Assembly: GCA_951812575.1 (NCBI GenBank)
Contig: OX638322.1
Coordinates: 3,352,501-3,416,500 of the forward strand
From: Candidatus Binatia bacterium
GTDB taxonomy: Bacteria > Desulfobacterota > Binatia > Bin18
DNA: 64,000 nucleotides
Direction of reading: 5' to 3'
Below, piece after piece: positions 36,411 to 44,549 of the stretch (positions are counted from its first letter, which is position 1; every line of letters begins with the position of its first letter). The translations under genes and the position numbers were made by a program. The notes under the pieces are model-generated. The model had not been told where the DNA came from. It saw nothing but the letters and a program-made list of their open reading frames with translations, and searched no databases.

Positions 36411-38627
36411 TTACCCAATCAACCGGCTGCCTATCTGATACACGGCCAGTGCTCCAAGATACGCCAGACCCGTCATATAGATAAAGGTCAAGAGCGGATA
36501 GCCCCAGGAATCGGTTTCCCGCTTGATGGTCGCCAGGGTGGCGCCGCACTGACAGCACAGGGCAAAAAAGACCATGATCGAAATCGCCACAAGCGGCGTA
36601 TACACTGGCCGGCCGTCCGGCCAGCGCTCCGCTCGCATGGCCTCGCGCAATTCGACGCTCTCTTCATCTTGGCCGGCACCCAGATTATAGATCGTCCCGA
36701 GTGCGGCAATAATCACCTCACGAGCCGGAAAACTCGCCAGCGTGGCCATGCCGATTTTCCAGTCCCAGCCTAGGGGCTGAACAAGCGGCTCAATCGTCCG
36801 TCCGGCCTGTCCGAGATAACTTTCGCGTAAGCGAATGCCGGCCACTTCACGCTCAAGCAGCGCCAACTCGGCTTCCGTGGCGGTCGCCCGGCGGGTCTCA
36901 AGATCTTCTGAGACAAGGTCCTGATTCGGATAATAGGAGAGTGCCCAGACCAGGATTGTCGTGGCCAGGATGATACTGCCAGCACGCCTGAGAAAGGCCA
37001 TGCTGCGGTCGTACATGCGAAACAGGACTACCCGCCAGGCCGGCAGCTTGAAGGGCGGCAGTTCCATGAGAAAAGGCACGGCTTCACCACTCAGCAGCGT
37101 CCGCTTGAGTATCCAGGCAATCGGAGGGGCAACGAGCAGGCCGAGACAATACATGCAAAAGAGCGTCAGTCCCTGCAAACCAAAAATCCCCCACACGGTC
37201 TGGGCCGGGATAAAAGCCGAGATCAGCAGCACATACACGGGCAGCCGCGCGCTACAGCTCATCAGGGGCGCAATGAGAATGGTCGCAATCCGATCCCGCC
37301 TATTGTCAATTGTTCGAGCCGCCATAATGCCCGGAATCGCGCAGGCGAAAGAGGAGAGCAGCGGAATAAAACTCCGTCCCGACAGTCCAAAGCCGGCCAT
37401 CACGCGATCCATAAGAAAAGCCGCCCGCGCCATATAGCCGGAATCTTCAAGGATGGCGATCAAGCCGAACAGCATCGCAATTTGCGGGACAAACACCACC
37501 ACCGCGCCCACCCCGCCGATCACGCCATCGACAATCAGGCTTTGCAGCGGACCCTCGGGCAGCGTGCTACCGACCCAGGAGCCCAGCGCTGAAAAGACGG
37601 TATCAATACTGTCCATGAGCGGCAGTGCCCAGGAAAAAATGGACTGGAAGGTCACACCCATAACACTCAGAAAAATCACCAGTCCCCAGACTTTATGCGT
37701 GACGAGGGAGTCAATCAGCTCAGACCAGTCTGTCCGGCCACGGCTCACGGGAGGCGAAGAGCGCTGCGCGTCCACCACGACCTGGGCGATCCACGCATAG
37801 CGGTGATCCACTTCCATCTGCGGGAGTTGGATCGCGTCAGCGGCCAAACGCTGGCGGGCCGCATGCGCAGAGTCCCGCACCTGCGCTCCGTATTGCCGGG
37901 TGAGGTCCTGCTCAACCATGCCACCGGTGTCGATCAGCAGCCGCTCAACCAGAAAGTGGGGGAAGCGGGCAGTCGGGTGAGCCTGGGTGAGTTGCCGGGC
38001 CAGCGTCCGGGCTTCTTGCGTGAACGCTTCGGGAAACACAACCGGCCGGGGTGGGGAGACGGCCGCGTTGAGCGTATCGTACAGGGTCTGACGGAGTTGA
38101 TTGATCCCTTGACGTTTTGTGGCCTGCACCGGGACGACGCGCACCCCTAGGCGTTTCTCAAGAGCGGCAATATCGATGTGCACGCCCTGCTTTTCCGCCA
38201 GATCGAGCATGGTCAGCGCAATGACGCAGGGAAGCCCAATATCCATGATCTGGGTCGCAATGTAGAGATTGCGATCGAGGTTTGTCGCATCGACCACGCA
38301 CAAGACAACATCTGGCGTGACTGCTTCGTCGCCGGAGCCGAGCAGGACGGAGACCGCTACCATCTCATCCGGCGCGCGGGGCGCAAGCGAATAGACTCCC
38401 GGTAGGTCAACCGCGAGAAACCGGACGCCATTCTGACGAAATTCGCCGAGCGCACTTTCGACTGTCACCCCAGGGTAATTTCCGGTGTGTTGGCTGAGGC
38501 CGGTGAGCGCATTAAAGAGGGTCGTCTTACCCGTATTGGGATTCCCGATCACGGCAACCCGATAGGAATCGGCACTGGGGGCGGCGGTAGTGCGAGCAGA
38601 CGAAGCTGCTGATGTTGCGACATCCAT
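36411..38627 (-). CDS. feoB: Ferrous iron transport protein B
   Basis: GTPase-coupled Fe(II) transporter of the inner membrane. The N-terminal G domain has GNPNTGKTTLFNALTG (G1), a T in the G2 loop YPGVTVE, DLPGVYSL (G3) and TMLDLAE (G4). The membrane part begins near residue 320 with two Gate motifs, each around a conserved Cys (FACAIPGIMAARTI and the segment near CCQCGATLATIKRE). About 738 residues. An in-frame GTG at 38645 is an alternative start. A Fur box lies upstream of feoA. Confidence 0.95.
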   Translation of the reverse strand: MDVATSAASSARTTAAPSADSYRVAVIGNPNTGKTTLFNALTGLSQHTGNYPGVTVESALGEFRQNGVRFLAVDLPGVYSLAPRAPDEMVAVSVLLGSGDEAVTPDVVLCVVDATNLDRNLYIATQIMDIGLPCVIALTMLDLAEKQGVHIDIAALEKRLGVRVVPVQATKRQGINQLRQTLYDTLNAAVSPPRPVVFPEAFTQEARTLARQLTQAHPTARFPHFLVERLLIDTGGMVEQDLTRQYGAQVRDSAHAARQRLAADAIQLPQMEVDHRYAWIAQVVVDAQRSSPPVSRGRTDWSELIDSLVTHKVWGLVIFLSVMGVTFQSIFSWALPLMDSIDTVFSALGSWVGSTLPEGPLQSLIVDGVIGGVGAVVVFVPQIAMLFGLIAILEDSGYMARAAFLMDRVMAGFGLSGRSFIPLLSSFACAIPGIMAARTIDNRRDRIATILIAPLMSCSARLPVYVLLISAFIPAQTVWGIFGLQGLTLFCMYCLGLLVAPPIAWILKRTLLSGEAVPFLMELPPFKLPAWRVVLFRMYDRSMAFLRRAGSIILATTILVWALSYYPNQDLVSEDLETRRATATEAELALLEREVAGIRLRESYLGQAGRTIEPLVQPLGWDWKIGMATLASFPAREVIIAALGTIYNLGAGQDEESVELREAMRAERWPDGRPVYTPLVAISIMVFFALCCQCGATLATIKRETDSWGYPLLTFIYMTGLAYLGALAVYQIGSRLIG

Positions 38628-38657
38628 AGTGATAGGGCCAGGCACGTAGCGGGCAGC

Positions 38658-38903
38658 CTACTCCTCTACTCTTCTTACTTGTTCGGTAAGACAGACCCGC
38701 ATGGCCTCGTGTCGCCGGAGCGCGAGGTGAAAGCCTCGGATACGTATCTGCATCGGATCACCCAGCGGCGCAAAACGGATGACCCGCACGGTCTGGCCGT
38801 TGGTAAAGCCGAGTTCAGCCAGCCGCTGGGCAATGCCGTCCGTGCCCGTGATGGAGTGAATACAGCCCTGCTCTTCGGGACCGAGGTCGGCAAGTGTTTT
38901 CAT
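38658..38903 (-). CDS. feoA: Ferrous iron transport protein A
   Basis: 81-residue SH3-like FeoA: LADLGPEEQGCIHSITGTDGIAQRLAELGFTNGQTVRVI and then GDPMQIRIRGFHLALRRHEAMRV. The ATG at 38903 is chosen; an upstream in-frame TTG at 38975 falls within the Fur box and would add an unrelated leader. It stands first in the feoA - feoB - Cys-rich operon. FeoA is a cytoplasmic accessory of FeoB. Confidence 0.92.
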   Translation of the reverse strand: MKTLADLGPEEQGCIHSITGTDGIAQRLAELGFTNGQTVRVIRFAPLGDPMQIRIRGFHLALRRHEAMRVCLTEQVRRVEE

Positions 38904-38953
38904 ATCAAACAGTGGGAGCTTTCGCTCATGGGCTCCTGGTTTCCTCTCCTCGA

Positions 38954-38974
38954 TGAAATTGATAATCAATTTCA
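38954..38974. promoter_or_regulatory. Fur box controlling feoAB
   Basis: A 21-bp inverted repeat with 10-bp arms TGAAATTGAT and ATCAATTTCA around one base. It lies about 50 bp before the feoA start and overlaps a possible promoter on the minus strand (TTGTTT, 17-base spacer, TATCAA). The sequence and the ferrous iron uptake operon it controls fit Fur repression. Confidence 0.8.
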
Positions 38975-39074
38975 ATTATAGAAACAAGCCCTGTGGAACC
39001 GTGAGAGCCACCCTAGCGCGTATTGCCGTGAATGATAGCCTGAGCCCGAGAATACTCAAGAGAAAGAGACCTGC

Positions 39075-39308
39075 ATGACAAAAGTGACGATCCGCGCCTT
39101 AAAGAACGGTCCCTACGAAGTTCGCGGAGAAACCAGCCTCATCGACAGGAGAGGGGGGAAGTACCAAGGACAAAAAGACCCGCTATATTTATGCCGGTGC
39201 GGCAAGTCCAAAAACAAGCCGTATTGTGACGGCAGCCACATCAAGGCGGGCTTTCAGGCAGAGGAGAGTGCGCCCGCACCGGCACCCAAGTCTCCACTCT
39301 CCCGATAG
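39075..39308 (+). CDS. CDGSH iron-sulfur domain protein
   Basis: 77 residues with the [2Fe-2S] motif Cys-x-Cys (YLCRCGKSKNKPYCDGSH), giving the usual three Cys and one His ligands, preceded by a strand region RGETSLIDRRGGKY. The protein is soluble, with no membrane anchor. The gene is co-located with iron genes and divergent from feoA, and may receive control from the shared region. Its own ribosome-binding site (AAGAGAAAGAGA) is moderate. Confidence 0.88.
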   Translation: MTKVTIRALKNGPYEVRGETSLIDRRGGKYQGQKDPLYLCRCGKSKNKPYCDGSHIKAGFQAEESAPAPAPKSPLSR

Positions 39309-39340
39309 AAACCGCATCTCGTACCGGAGCGGGACGGGAC

Positions 39341-39369
39341 TTGACATATATTATCCTTAAGGTTAAACT
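39341..39369 (+). promoter_or_regulatory. Promoter for the candidate Fur-controlled small RNA
   Basis: TTGACA (39341-39346), a 17-base spacer and TAAACT (39364-39369, four of six matches to TATAAT). Transcription would start near 39376, exactly where the Fur palindrome begins. Confidence 0.5.
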
Positions 39370-39374
39370 CTCTA

Positions 39375-39399
39375 ATTGAAATTGATATTCAATTTCAAT
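39375..39399. promoter_or_regulatory. Fur box over the start of a candidate small RNA
   Basis: Inverted repeat with arms ATTGAAATTGA and TCAATTTCAAT around a TAT centre. It is very close in sequence to the feoA site at 38954. It covers the predicted transcription start, a repressing position. Confidence 0.7.
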
Positions 39400-39470
39400 A
39401 TTATCTGCAAAAGGCCAAAGGCAAGCAGCCTCGAGCCCGTAGAGATATACATACTCTGCGGGCTCTTTTG
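39376..39470 (+). ncRNA. Candidate Fur-repressed small RNA (about 95 nt)
   Basis: A promoter (39341-39369), a Fur box on its start, and an intrinsic terminator (39433-39469) bracket a short stretch with no convincing protein. This is the gene layout of RyhB/PrrF-type iron-responsive small RNAs. The inner part (39400-39432) is single-stranded-looking and A/G/C rich. Alternative: the same elements form the leader and attenuator of a longer transcript towards the epimerase gene at 39864. Confidence 0.5.
39433..39469 (+). terminator. Rho-independent terminator
   Basis: GAGCCCGTAGAG (39433-39444) pairs with CTCTGCGGGCTC (39454-39465), 12 bp with one G-U pair, a nine-base loop and a TTTT tract. 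It terminates the candidate small RNA. Confidence 0.75.
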
Positions 39471-39540
39471 TTGTAAGCCGAGCGTCGGTCGCAGGTTCGC
39501 CGTTTTCGCTATGCAAGGTTTGGTGTTGGGCCTTGCATCT

Positions 39541-39574
39541 GGCCCCGGGGCATCCCTCCTACCGCCCTGGGGCC
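39541..39574. repeat. GC-rich hairpin
   Basis: GGCCCCGG (39541-39548) pairs with CTGGGGCC (39567-39574) with one G-U pair and an 18-base loop. No U tract follows. The rest of 39471-39863 shows nothing else that I can support; the frames crossing it lack ribosome-binding sites. Confidence 0.4.
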
Positions 39575-39863
39575 TCTCCCCACAGACCCAGGACCGGCCA
39601 GACCGCCACTCTGCATTTCCGGCAGCGGAGCAGCCGGTGAGGTTGTGACCCTGAAGGGCTCTCGTCTTTTCAGTGACGAAGGATATTGAAACGAATACTG
39701 TAACGTGTTGAGGTTTACTGAAGAGATTTTTTACGTGCTCGCAAGTGGGGAGAAGATTTGTCTGTGCAAGTCTTCGCGCTGCACGGTCTGGAGAAAGGCG
39801 CAGGGATGACACTCGTCCTGGAGTTGGCCAATAGCGCCGCCAAGGATAACTGAGGAATGGGTG

Positions 39864-40904
39864 ATGTCCGATTCCAACGACAAGGCATACGATCCTAAAG
39901 ACACAAAACGCCTCGTTGCCGTGACCGGTGCTGCGGGTTTTCTCGGAAGCCATATATGCCGCGCCTTGCTGCGGTGCGGGTATACGGTGCGCGCTGTTAC
40001 GCGCCAGGGCAGCAGTCGCAAATTTCCCGATGACCTGAGCAAGCGGGTCGAATTATGGCCTGCGGATGTTCGAAATATCGAATCGTTGAACTCGGCATTC
40101 CAAAATGCTGATGTCGTCGTACACAATGCTGCGATTGTGACGATTGGCGCTGATCCCGAGGATTTGGCCAGGGCAGTCAACCTGACGGGTACCCGAAACG
40201 CGATTAAAGCGTGTGTTGGCAACGGCGTACGCAGGCTGGTGCACATCGGTTCCATACACGCATTCAGCCCGTTGCGTGGAAGGGTCTTAGACGCTGATTC
40301 AAAGCTGGGACAGCATGCCAAAATCCCCTATACGGTCACAAAAACCGAAGCGCATATCAGCGTGCTCGAAGCGGCGAGGAGTGGTCGGATCAATGCATCT
40401 GTTATCTGCCCTTCGAGTCTTATCGGTCCCGGTGATACGGAGCCGACCCTCGTTGGTGGCATGTTGCTCGCCATCGCGCAAAAGCGGTTGCCGTGTCTCA
40501 TCGATGAGGGATTCTGGTGGAGCGATGTGCGAGATGTGGCGGCTGCTATCGCAAATGCGGCGGGGAAGAGTGAATGTCTTGGTGAGGTGTATTTTACCAC
40601 GGGGCGATACGCAAAGATTGTTGAACTGGCACGTCTGTGTTCCCACATTCTGGGGCGGCGTGTGACGCGCCCTGCCGTGCCCTATTTTCTGGCTCTGGCG
40701 GGTTTGCCTTTTATTCAACTATACGCTGCGATGAAAGATCAACCGCCTCTTTACTCCAGAAATTCGCTTGACCTTTTGCGAGACTGTCCGGTGTCTGTTG
40801 ATGAGTCCTCAGCGAGGAGACAATTGGGATACGAATCTCGGCCACTTGAAGAATCGATCCGCGATGCCCTCAATTGGTTCAAAGAGCAGGGAATGTGTTT
40901 GTGA
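39864..40904 (+). CDS. NAD-dependent epimerase/dehydratase, 3-beta-hydroxysteroid dehydrogenase-like
   Basis: 346-residue extended SDR. The NAD site is VTGAAGFLGSHICRALL, the second motif VVVHNAAIVT, and the catalytic Tyr and Lys are in IPYTVTKTEAH. RRLVHIGSIHAF carries the active-site Ser. The C-terminal region with DVRDVAAAIANA is like the 3-beta-HSD/isomerase subgroup that acts on sterols and related alcohols. Its stop overlaps the start of a steroid 5-alpha-reductase-like gene, strengthening that reading. The substrate is not proven. The ATG at 39864 follows GAGG. Confidence 0.82.
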   Translation: MSDSNDKAYDPKDTKRLVAVTGAAGFLGSHICRALLRCGYTVRAVTRQGSSRKFPDDLSKRVELWPADVRNIESLNSAFQNADVVVHNAAIVTIGADPEDLARAVNLTGTRNAIKACVGNGVRRLVHIGSIHAFSPLRGRVLDADSKLGQHAKIPYTVTKTEAHISVLEAARSGRINASVICPSSLIGPGDTEPTLVGGMLLAIAQKRLPCLIDEGFWWSDVRDVAAAIANAAGKSECLGEVYFTTGRYAKIVELARLCSHILGRRVTRPAVPYFLALAGLPFIQLYAAMKDQPPLYSRNSLDLLRDCPVSVDESSARRQLGYESRPLEESIRDALNWFKEQGMCL

Positions 40905-41659
40905 GCGGGGAATTGCCCGCATTTGAGGTCCTCGCCGGAATCTGGGCGGGGTTGTCGCCGTTGGCACTGATCGCGGGTTTGGTGAAGTGGGACCCGGTAG
41001 AGCGCGTTGGGGGCACGGGTATCGGGCCTCGCATCAACAACCGCTGGGGGTGGTTTGTAATGGAGGTGCCCGCGCTGCTTACCTTCCCGGGCATATACTT
41101 TTTCAGTCCGCACCATCATTTTGTCGGCAATACAGTGGTCGCTCTATGGGTCGCGCACTACACCCATCGAGCGCTGATCTGGCCGTGGATTGTTCCGCGA
41201 CGCGATAGCCAGATGCGAGTCATGCTGTGCGCGTCCGGCATAGTTTTCAATGTACTCAACGGCGGCTTATGGGGATGGTTTATGGGATACATCGCCGATT
41301 ATGCCAACGATTGGGTGACCGACCCGCGATTTGTCATCGGTATGACGTTGGCAATAAGCGGCGGCGCGTTGAATATCTGGTCTGACTATCGTCTCTGGCG
41401 GTTGCGTATGGATAACGGTGGTAAATACGTCATTCCCCGCGGCGGTGTTTTCAATCTCGTGTCATGCCCCAATCTGCTGGGCGAAATAATCGAATGGATC
41501 GGCTTCGCGCTGTTGAGCTGGTCGCTACCGGGCCTCGCGTTTGCCCTGTGGACGATTGCAAACATGGTGCCGAGGGCACTCTGGCGCCACGCGTGGTATC
41601 ACGAGACATTTGAGAATTATCCTTTGCAACGGCGCGCCATATTGCCGGGATTGATTTGA
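40901..41659 (+). CDS. Steroid 5-alpha-reductase-like / isoprenylcysteine methyltransferase-superfamily membrane protein
   Basis: 252 residues with six to seven membrane helices. The C-terminal signature VIPRGGVFNLVSCPNLLGEIIEWIGFALLSW, followed by RALWRHAWYHETFENYP, matches 3-oxo-5-alpha-steroid 4-dehydrogenase (PF02544), including the NADPH-binding Asn and Glu region. The GTG at 40901 overlaps the preceding TGA (GTGA) and has AGGGA eight bases upstream, a coupled start. Family members reduce the C4-C5 double bond of 3-oxo steroids or polyprenols. Confidence 0.83.
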   Translation: MSGELPAFEVLAGIWAGLSPLALIAGLVKWDPVERVGGTGIGPRINNRWGWFVMEVPALLTFPGIYFFSPHHHFVGNTVVALWVAHYTHRALIWPWIVPRRDSQMRVMLCASGIVFNVLNGGLWGWFMGYIADYANDWVTDPRFVIGMTLAISGGALNIWSDYRLWRLRMDNGGKYVIPRGGVFNLVSCPNLLGEIIEWIGFALLSWSLPGLAFALWTIANMVPRALWRHAWYHETFENYPLQRRAILPGLI

Positions 41660-41737
41660 ACGCATTGCCCCTATTCTGACGGGTATGACGTTGGTCATTG
41701 GGTCGCCCGTAGATCGCTTCCGGGCGTATCACCGCTC

Positions 41738-41941
41738 TTAATGACCTACCGAGTCGTGCTGCGTGACGGGCGGCTTCCGCAAATCCTGGGCGGCCTTGGC
41801 TGCCACGGCTTGCAGCGCAAAGAATTCTTCCGGGGTCATTTTAATGATGGCTCGGCCCACCATCACGTGCAGACAGCCTTCGGAACATAAAGAAACACTG
41901 ATGCGTTTATCCGGTGTTTGCCACAGGTGCGTGTCATACAT
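41738..41941 (-). CDS. Small conserved protein, 67 residues
   Basis: Sequence: polar N-terminus, SVSLCSEGCLHVMVGRA, then MTPEEFFALQAVAAKAAQ as a helix. It reads as a compact strand-helix protein with two Cys. AAAGGAGAA precedes the ATG closely. It is the last gene of a minus-strand series (imelysin - di-heme protein - membrane protein - this gene), and lies 12 bp after the previous stop. Function unknown; context suggests iron or copper physiology. Confidence 0.65.
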   Translation of the reverse strand: MYDTHLWQTPDKRISVSLCSEGCLHVMVGRAIIKMTPEEFFALQAVAAKAAQDLRKPPVTQHDSVGH

Positions 41942-41953
41942 AGTCGTTCTCCT

Positions 41954-42427
41954 TTATTCTCGGGGGTCATGGTCCGGGTCTGTTTTGCTTAACCTTGCCG
42001 CTGTTTCAGCCGCGGGTAAGCGGGCCTCGGCTGTGTTAATCGCCTCTGCAATCTGAAAAAAGTCGCGCTGGCAGACGTGCAAACGGAGCGTGCCGATTTG
42101 GATGGGCACGCCAGGGTCGGGGCATAGATCAACCTGGGTTACGCCAGGAAATTGCCCAGGGAGTTCAGCCGGCTGACATTGCCACTGCGTGGGCATGTGT
42201 TGGCCCGGCGATGAATGAGACGGGAGGGCGGCGTGGGTCACGCTAGTGAGCGCCATCTCTGGAGCTTCGGGTCGCTGAGAAACCAGTGGTCGGGTGGGTT
42301 TGGTCTGCTCGACCGCGACCGCCCACAAGAGAAAGAGGATAAGGCTGTATTCGGAGAGCAAGAGCATGGCACGGGCGCTGAGAAAGCCAGTCTGCGGTCT
42401 GCGGGAGGATGCGCTTTTTCGTACCAT
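41954..42427 (-). CDS. Hypothetical single-pass membrane protein
   Basis: 157 residues. A basic N-terminus (RKSASSRRPQ) is followed by one membrane helix (AMLLLSEYSLILFLLWAVAV) and a Pro/Gln-rich linker. The C-terminal 60 residues contain IQIGTLRLHVCQRDFFQIAEAINTAEARLP, a pattern resembling the 67-residue downstream protein (strand, then xxDFFxxxxAxxxAxA helix), so the two may be related domains. The ATG at 42427 is chosen because the frame upstream is not protein-like. Confidence 0.6.
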   Translation of the reverse strand: MVRKSASSRRPQTGFLSARAMLLLSEYSLILFLLWAVAVEQTKPTRPLVSQRPEAPEMALTSVTHAALPSHSSPGQHMPTQWQCQPAELPGQFPGVTQVDLCPDPGVPIQIGTLRLHVCQRDFFQIAEAINTAEARLPAAETAARLSKTDPDHDPRE

Positions 42428-42583
42428 ACCATTCCTCATCCAGTCCGAAACGTCAGCCCGAGGAGAGCAGGCCCCGGGGTAGGGGTAGTCAAACCCCAGG
42501 GTCTGCGGCAGGGGAAGCAGCCTTCTCCCTGCAACTTGGTATTCCATGGGTCTGCGGTGTGCTCACTTGCTGCATGGTGATCC

Positions 42584-44467
42584 CTATAGCGACTCCAAAA
42601 AGGTGAGTAATGCCTTGCGCTCATCCACAGGCATCAGGCGGAAAGCCTCCCGTGCGGCTTCGGCTTCCCCGCCATGCCACAGAATGGCTTCTGTAAGATT
42701 GCGCGCCCGACCATCGTGCAGGAACAAGGTGTGACCTTGGGCGCGCCGGGTCAGGCCGATGCCCCATAACGGGGGTGTCCGCCATTCCCGGCCCGTTGCG
42801 ACAAAATCCGGCCGGCCATCCGCCAGGCCGTCTCCCATGTCGTGCAGAAGCAGGTCGGTGTAGGGATGAATGGTCTGGTTGGACACTTCCGGCACTCCGG
42901 CTAAGACGCCGGTCCGAATGGTCGGAATATGACAGCCCGTGCACTGCGCCTCATGAAATAGGTCTTCTCCGTCCTGCACCTGCGGATCGTCGAGAGTGCG
43001 ACGGGCAGGCACCGCGAGTGTCTGAACGTAAAAAGTAGCAACGTCAACCGTTTCCAGATCAATCTCAGGGTCGTCCGCCAAGCCGTCATCCTGAATCTGA
43101 CCAAATGCGCTTTCTTGGGGAAGGAAGGGATTGGTCACGCCCATGTCTTGGTTGTAGGCGGTAAAGGTCTGCTGCAAGAGGTTTGGATTATTGGCCTTCC
43201 AGCCAAAGCGTCCGAGCGCCGTTTGCTGCCGCACCACGTCCCAGACCCAATTGGGTCGGCCTGAGATGCCATCGCCGTCCGCATCGTCCTCGTCCGCAAA
43301 GCCCAGAATTGTGTCCTCATCAATCGCTTCAAGCAGACCCCGTCCAAAGACCGGAAGGGCGGTGCGAGGAGAAGTGAGCACCGTGTCCGGAAGCGGCTGG
43401 GTAGGATTCTCGATCCGAAAGTGCAGACGGCGCAACTCAAACGTCTCGCCGTCGCCAAACATGCCGTCGTTGAACTCTTCGCTAATGGCAACATCGGCTT
43501 CGGGTAGCACTCCAAAGTTGGCCAGGTGCTGGAGCTGCGTGCCCATACCGGGGACGGCCAGGGGACCGCCCGTCAGCGGGTCGGTGCCGGGCAGGCTGAC
43601 CCGAAGAAACATGGAGGCCATGCGTTCGCCGTCCCGCGGTGGCCGTCCCCGGCCATTTTTTGGATGGCAACTGTCGCAGGCATTATTATTGAAAATGGGC
43701 CCCAGCCCGCTGAAGACCGGAGCAGGGGCGGTGACAAAGCTGTCTCCAAAAGCGGTATCCCCAGCCAGATGCTTGTCCAGCCGTGCCCCGTCGAGATTCG
43801 GAGCCGGCAGCTCAAACGCCTGGCTGGCGGCACTAAAAATCGTTGTGGCTCCGCCGGCCAGGGCCGCGGTCTGGCTTCCATCGGCTCCGCTCGGCCTGGC
43901 TTCAACCAGGAGCGGCGATTGGAAGCTGGGCGCATATTTGAGACGCAGGTCAGTCGGGATATGCTGGACAAGCGCATCGGCTATCAGCAGCTCGTTGTCC
44001 TCAATGCGAACAGTGGCGGCCGTCATATCCATCGTCTCCACAAACTCCACATCCCCTGGTTTGACGACCGCCACAGCGTGATCCAGAACCACTACGGTCT
44101 CACCAGCGGCCTGGACTTCGATTCCAATAGTATGCACTCCGGCACTGAGTCGACCGTAATTGAACAACAGGCTGAAGGATGTGGCCAAAGGGGCGTTCGG
44201 AAAAACGGCTCGGACATCGCTGCGTTCTCCACAACACGGAATCGTTTCCCGGAGTTCACCGTCAATGCGAAGCCGGATACTGACCGGCACGCCCGTATCG
44301 CTATACGCCCAGCCCGAGATAGTACGAATGCCGGACATGTGTTCTCCGTCGGGCGGATTTTCCAGGGTCGCGGTAATAGTGGCCCAGGCCGAGGAATGCC
44401 GGAAGAAGGCGGAGACACATAGTGTGAGCAACGTGAGGGTGAAGACGATAAAACGAGGTTTCTGCAT
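42584..44467 (-). CDS. Di-heme oxidoreductase (DHOR-type c-type cytochrome) with extra N-terminal domain
   Basis: 627 residues, exported (signal peptide about 1-29). Two heme c sites, CDSCH at 264-268 and CTGCH at 509-513, and RFGWKANNPNLLQQTFTAY mark the DHOR family, which commonly sits beside imelysins in Fur-linked loci. Residues about 33-137 form a domain shared with the adjacent imelysin (SGWAYS, IPCCG, LLFNYGRLSAGVHTIGIEV), containing a Cys-Cys pair at 78-79. It probably acts in the periplasm in electron transfer to or from metal or thiol substrates. GGAA-type ribosome-binding site. Confidence 0.88.
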   Translation of the reverse strand: MQKPRFIVFTLTLLTLCVSAFFRHSSAWATITATLENPPDGEHMSGIRTISGWAYSDTGVPVSIRLRIDGELRETIPCCGERSDVRAVFPNAPLATSFSLLFNYGRLSAGVHTIGIEVQAAGETVVVLDHAVAVVKPGDVEFVETMDMTAATVRIEDNELLIADALVQHIPTDLRLKYAPSFQSPLLVEARPSGADGSQTAALAGGATTIFSAASQAFELPAPNLDGARLDKHLAGDTAFGDSFVTAPAPVFSGLGPIFNNNACDSCHPKNGRGRPPRDGERMASMFLRVSLPGTDPLTGGPLAVPGMGTQLQHLANFGVLPEADVAISEEFNDGMFGDGETFELRRLHFRIENPTQPLPDTVLTSPRTALPVFGRGLLEAIDEDTILGFADEDDADGDGISGRPNWVWDVVRQQTALGRFGWKANNPNLLQQTFTAYNQDMGVTNPFLPQESAFGQIQDDGLADDPEIDLETVDVATFYVQTLAVPARRTLDDPQVQDGEDLFHEAQCTGCHIPTIRTGVLAGVPEVSNQTIHPYTDLLLHDMGDGLADGRPDFVATGREWRTPPLWGIGLTRRAQGHTLFLHDGRARNLTEAILWHGGEAEAAREAFRLMPVDERKALLTFLESL

Positions 44468-44549
44468 GAACTGTTCCTGATGTAAAGCAATGTTTTGGTA
44501 GCCGGAGCGGGTTCACCCACTCCGGCTCATTGGTCCTGCACTCGCGCGG

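Noticed and set aside
39376..39648. 90-residue open frame across the Fur box and hairpins
   Set aside because: It starts with TTG inside the Fur palindrome, has no ribosome-binding site and crosses a terminator.
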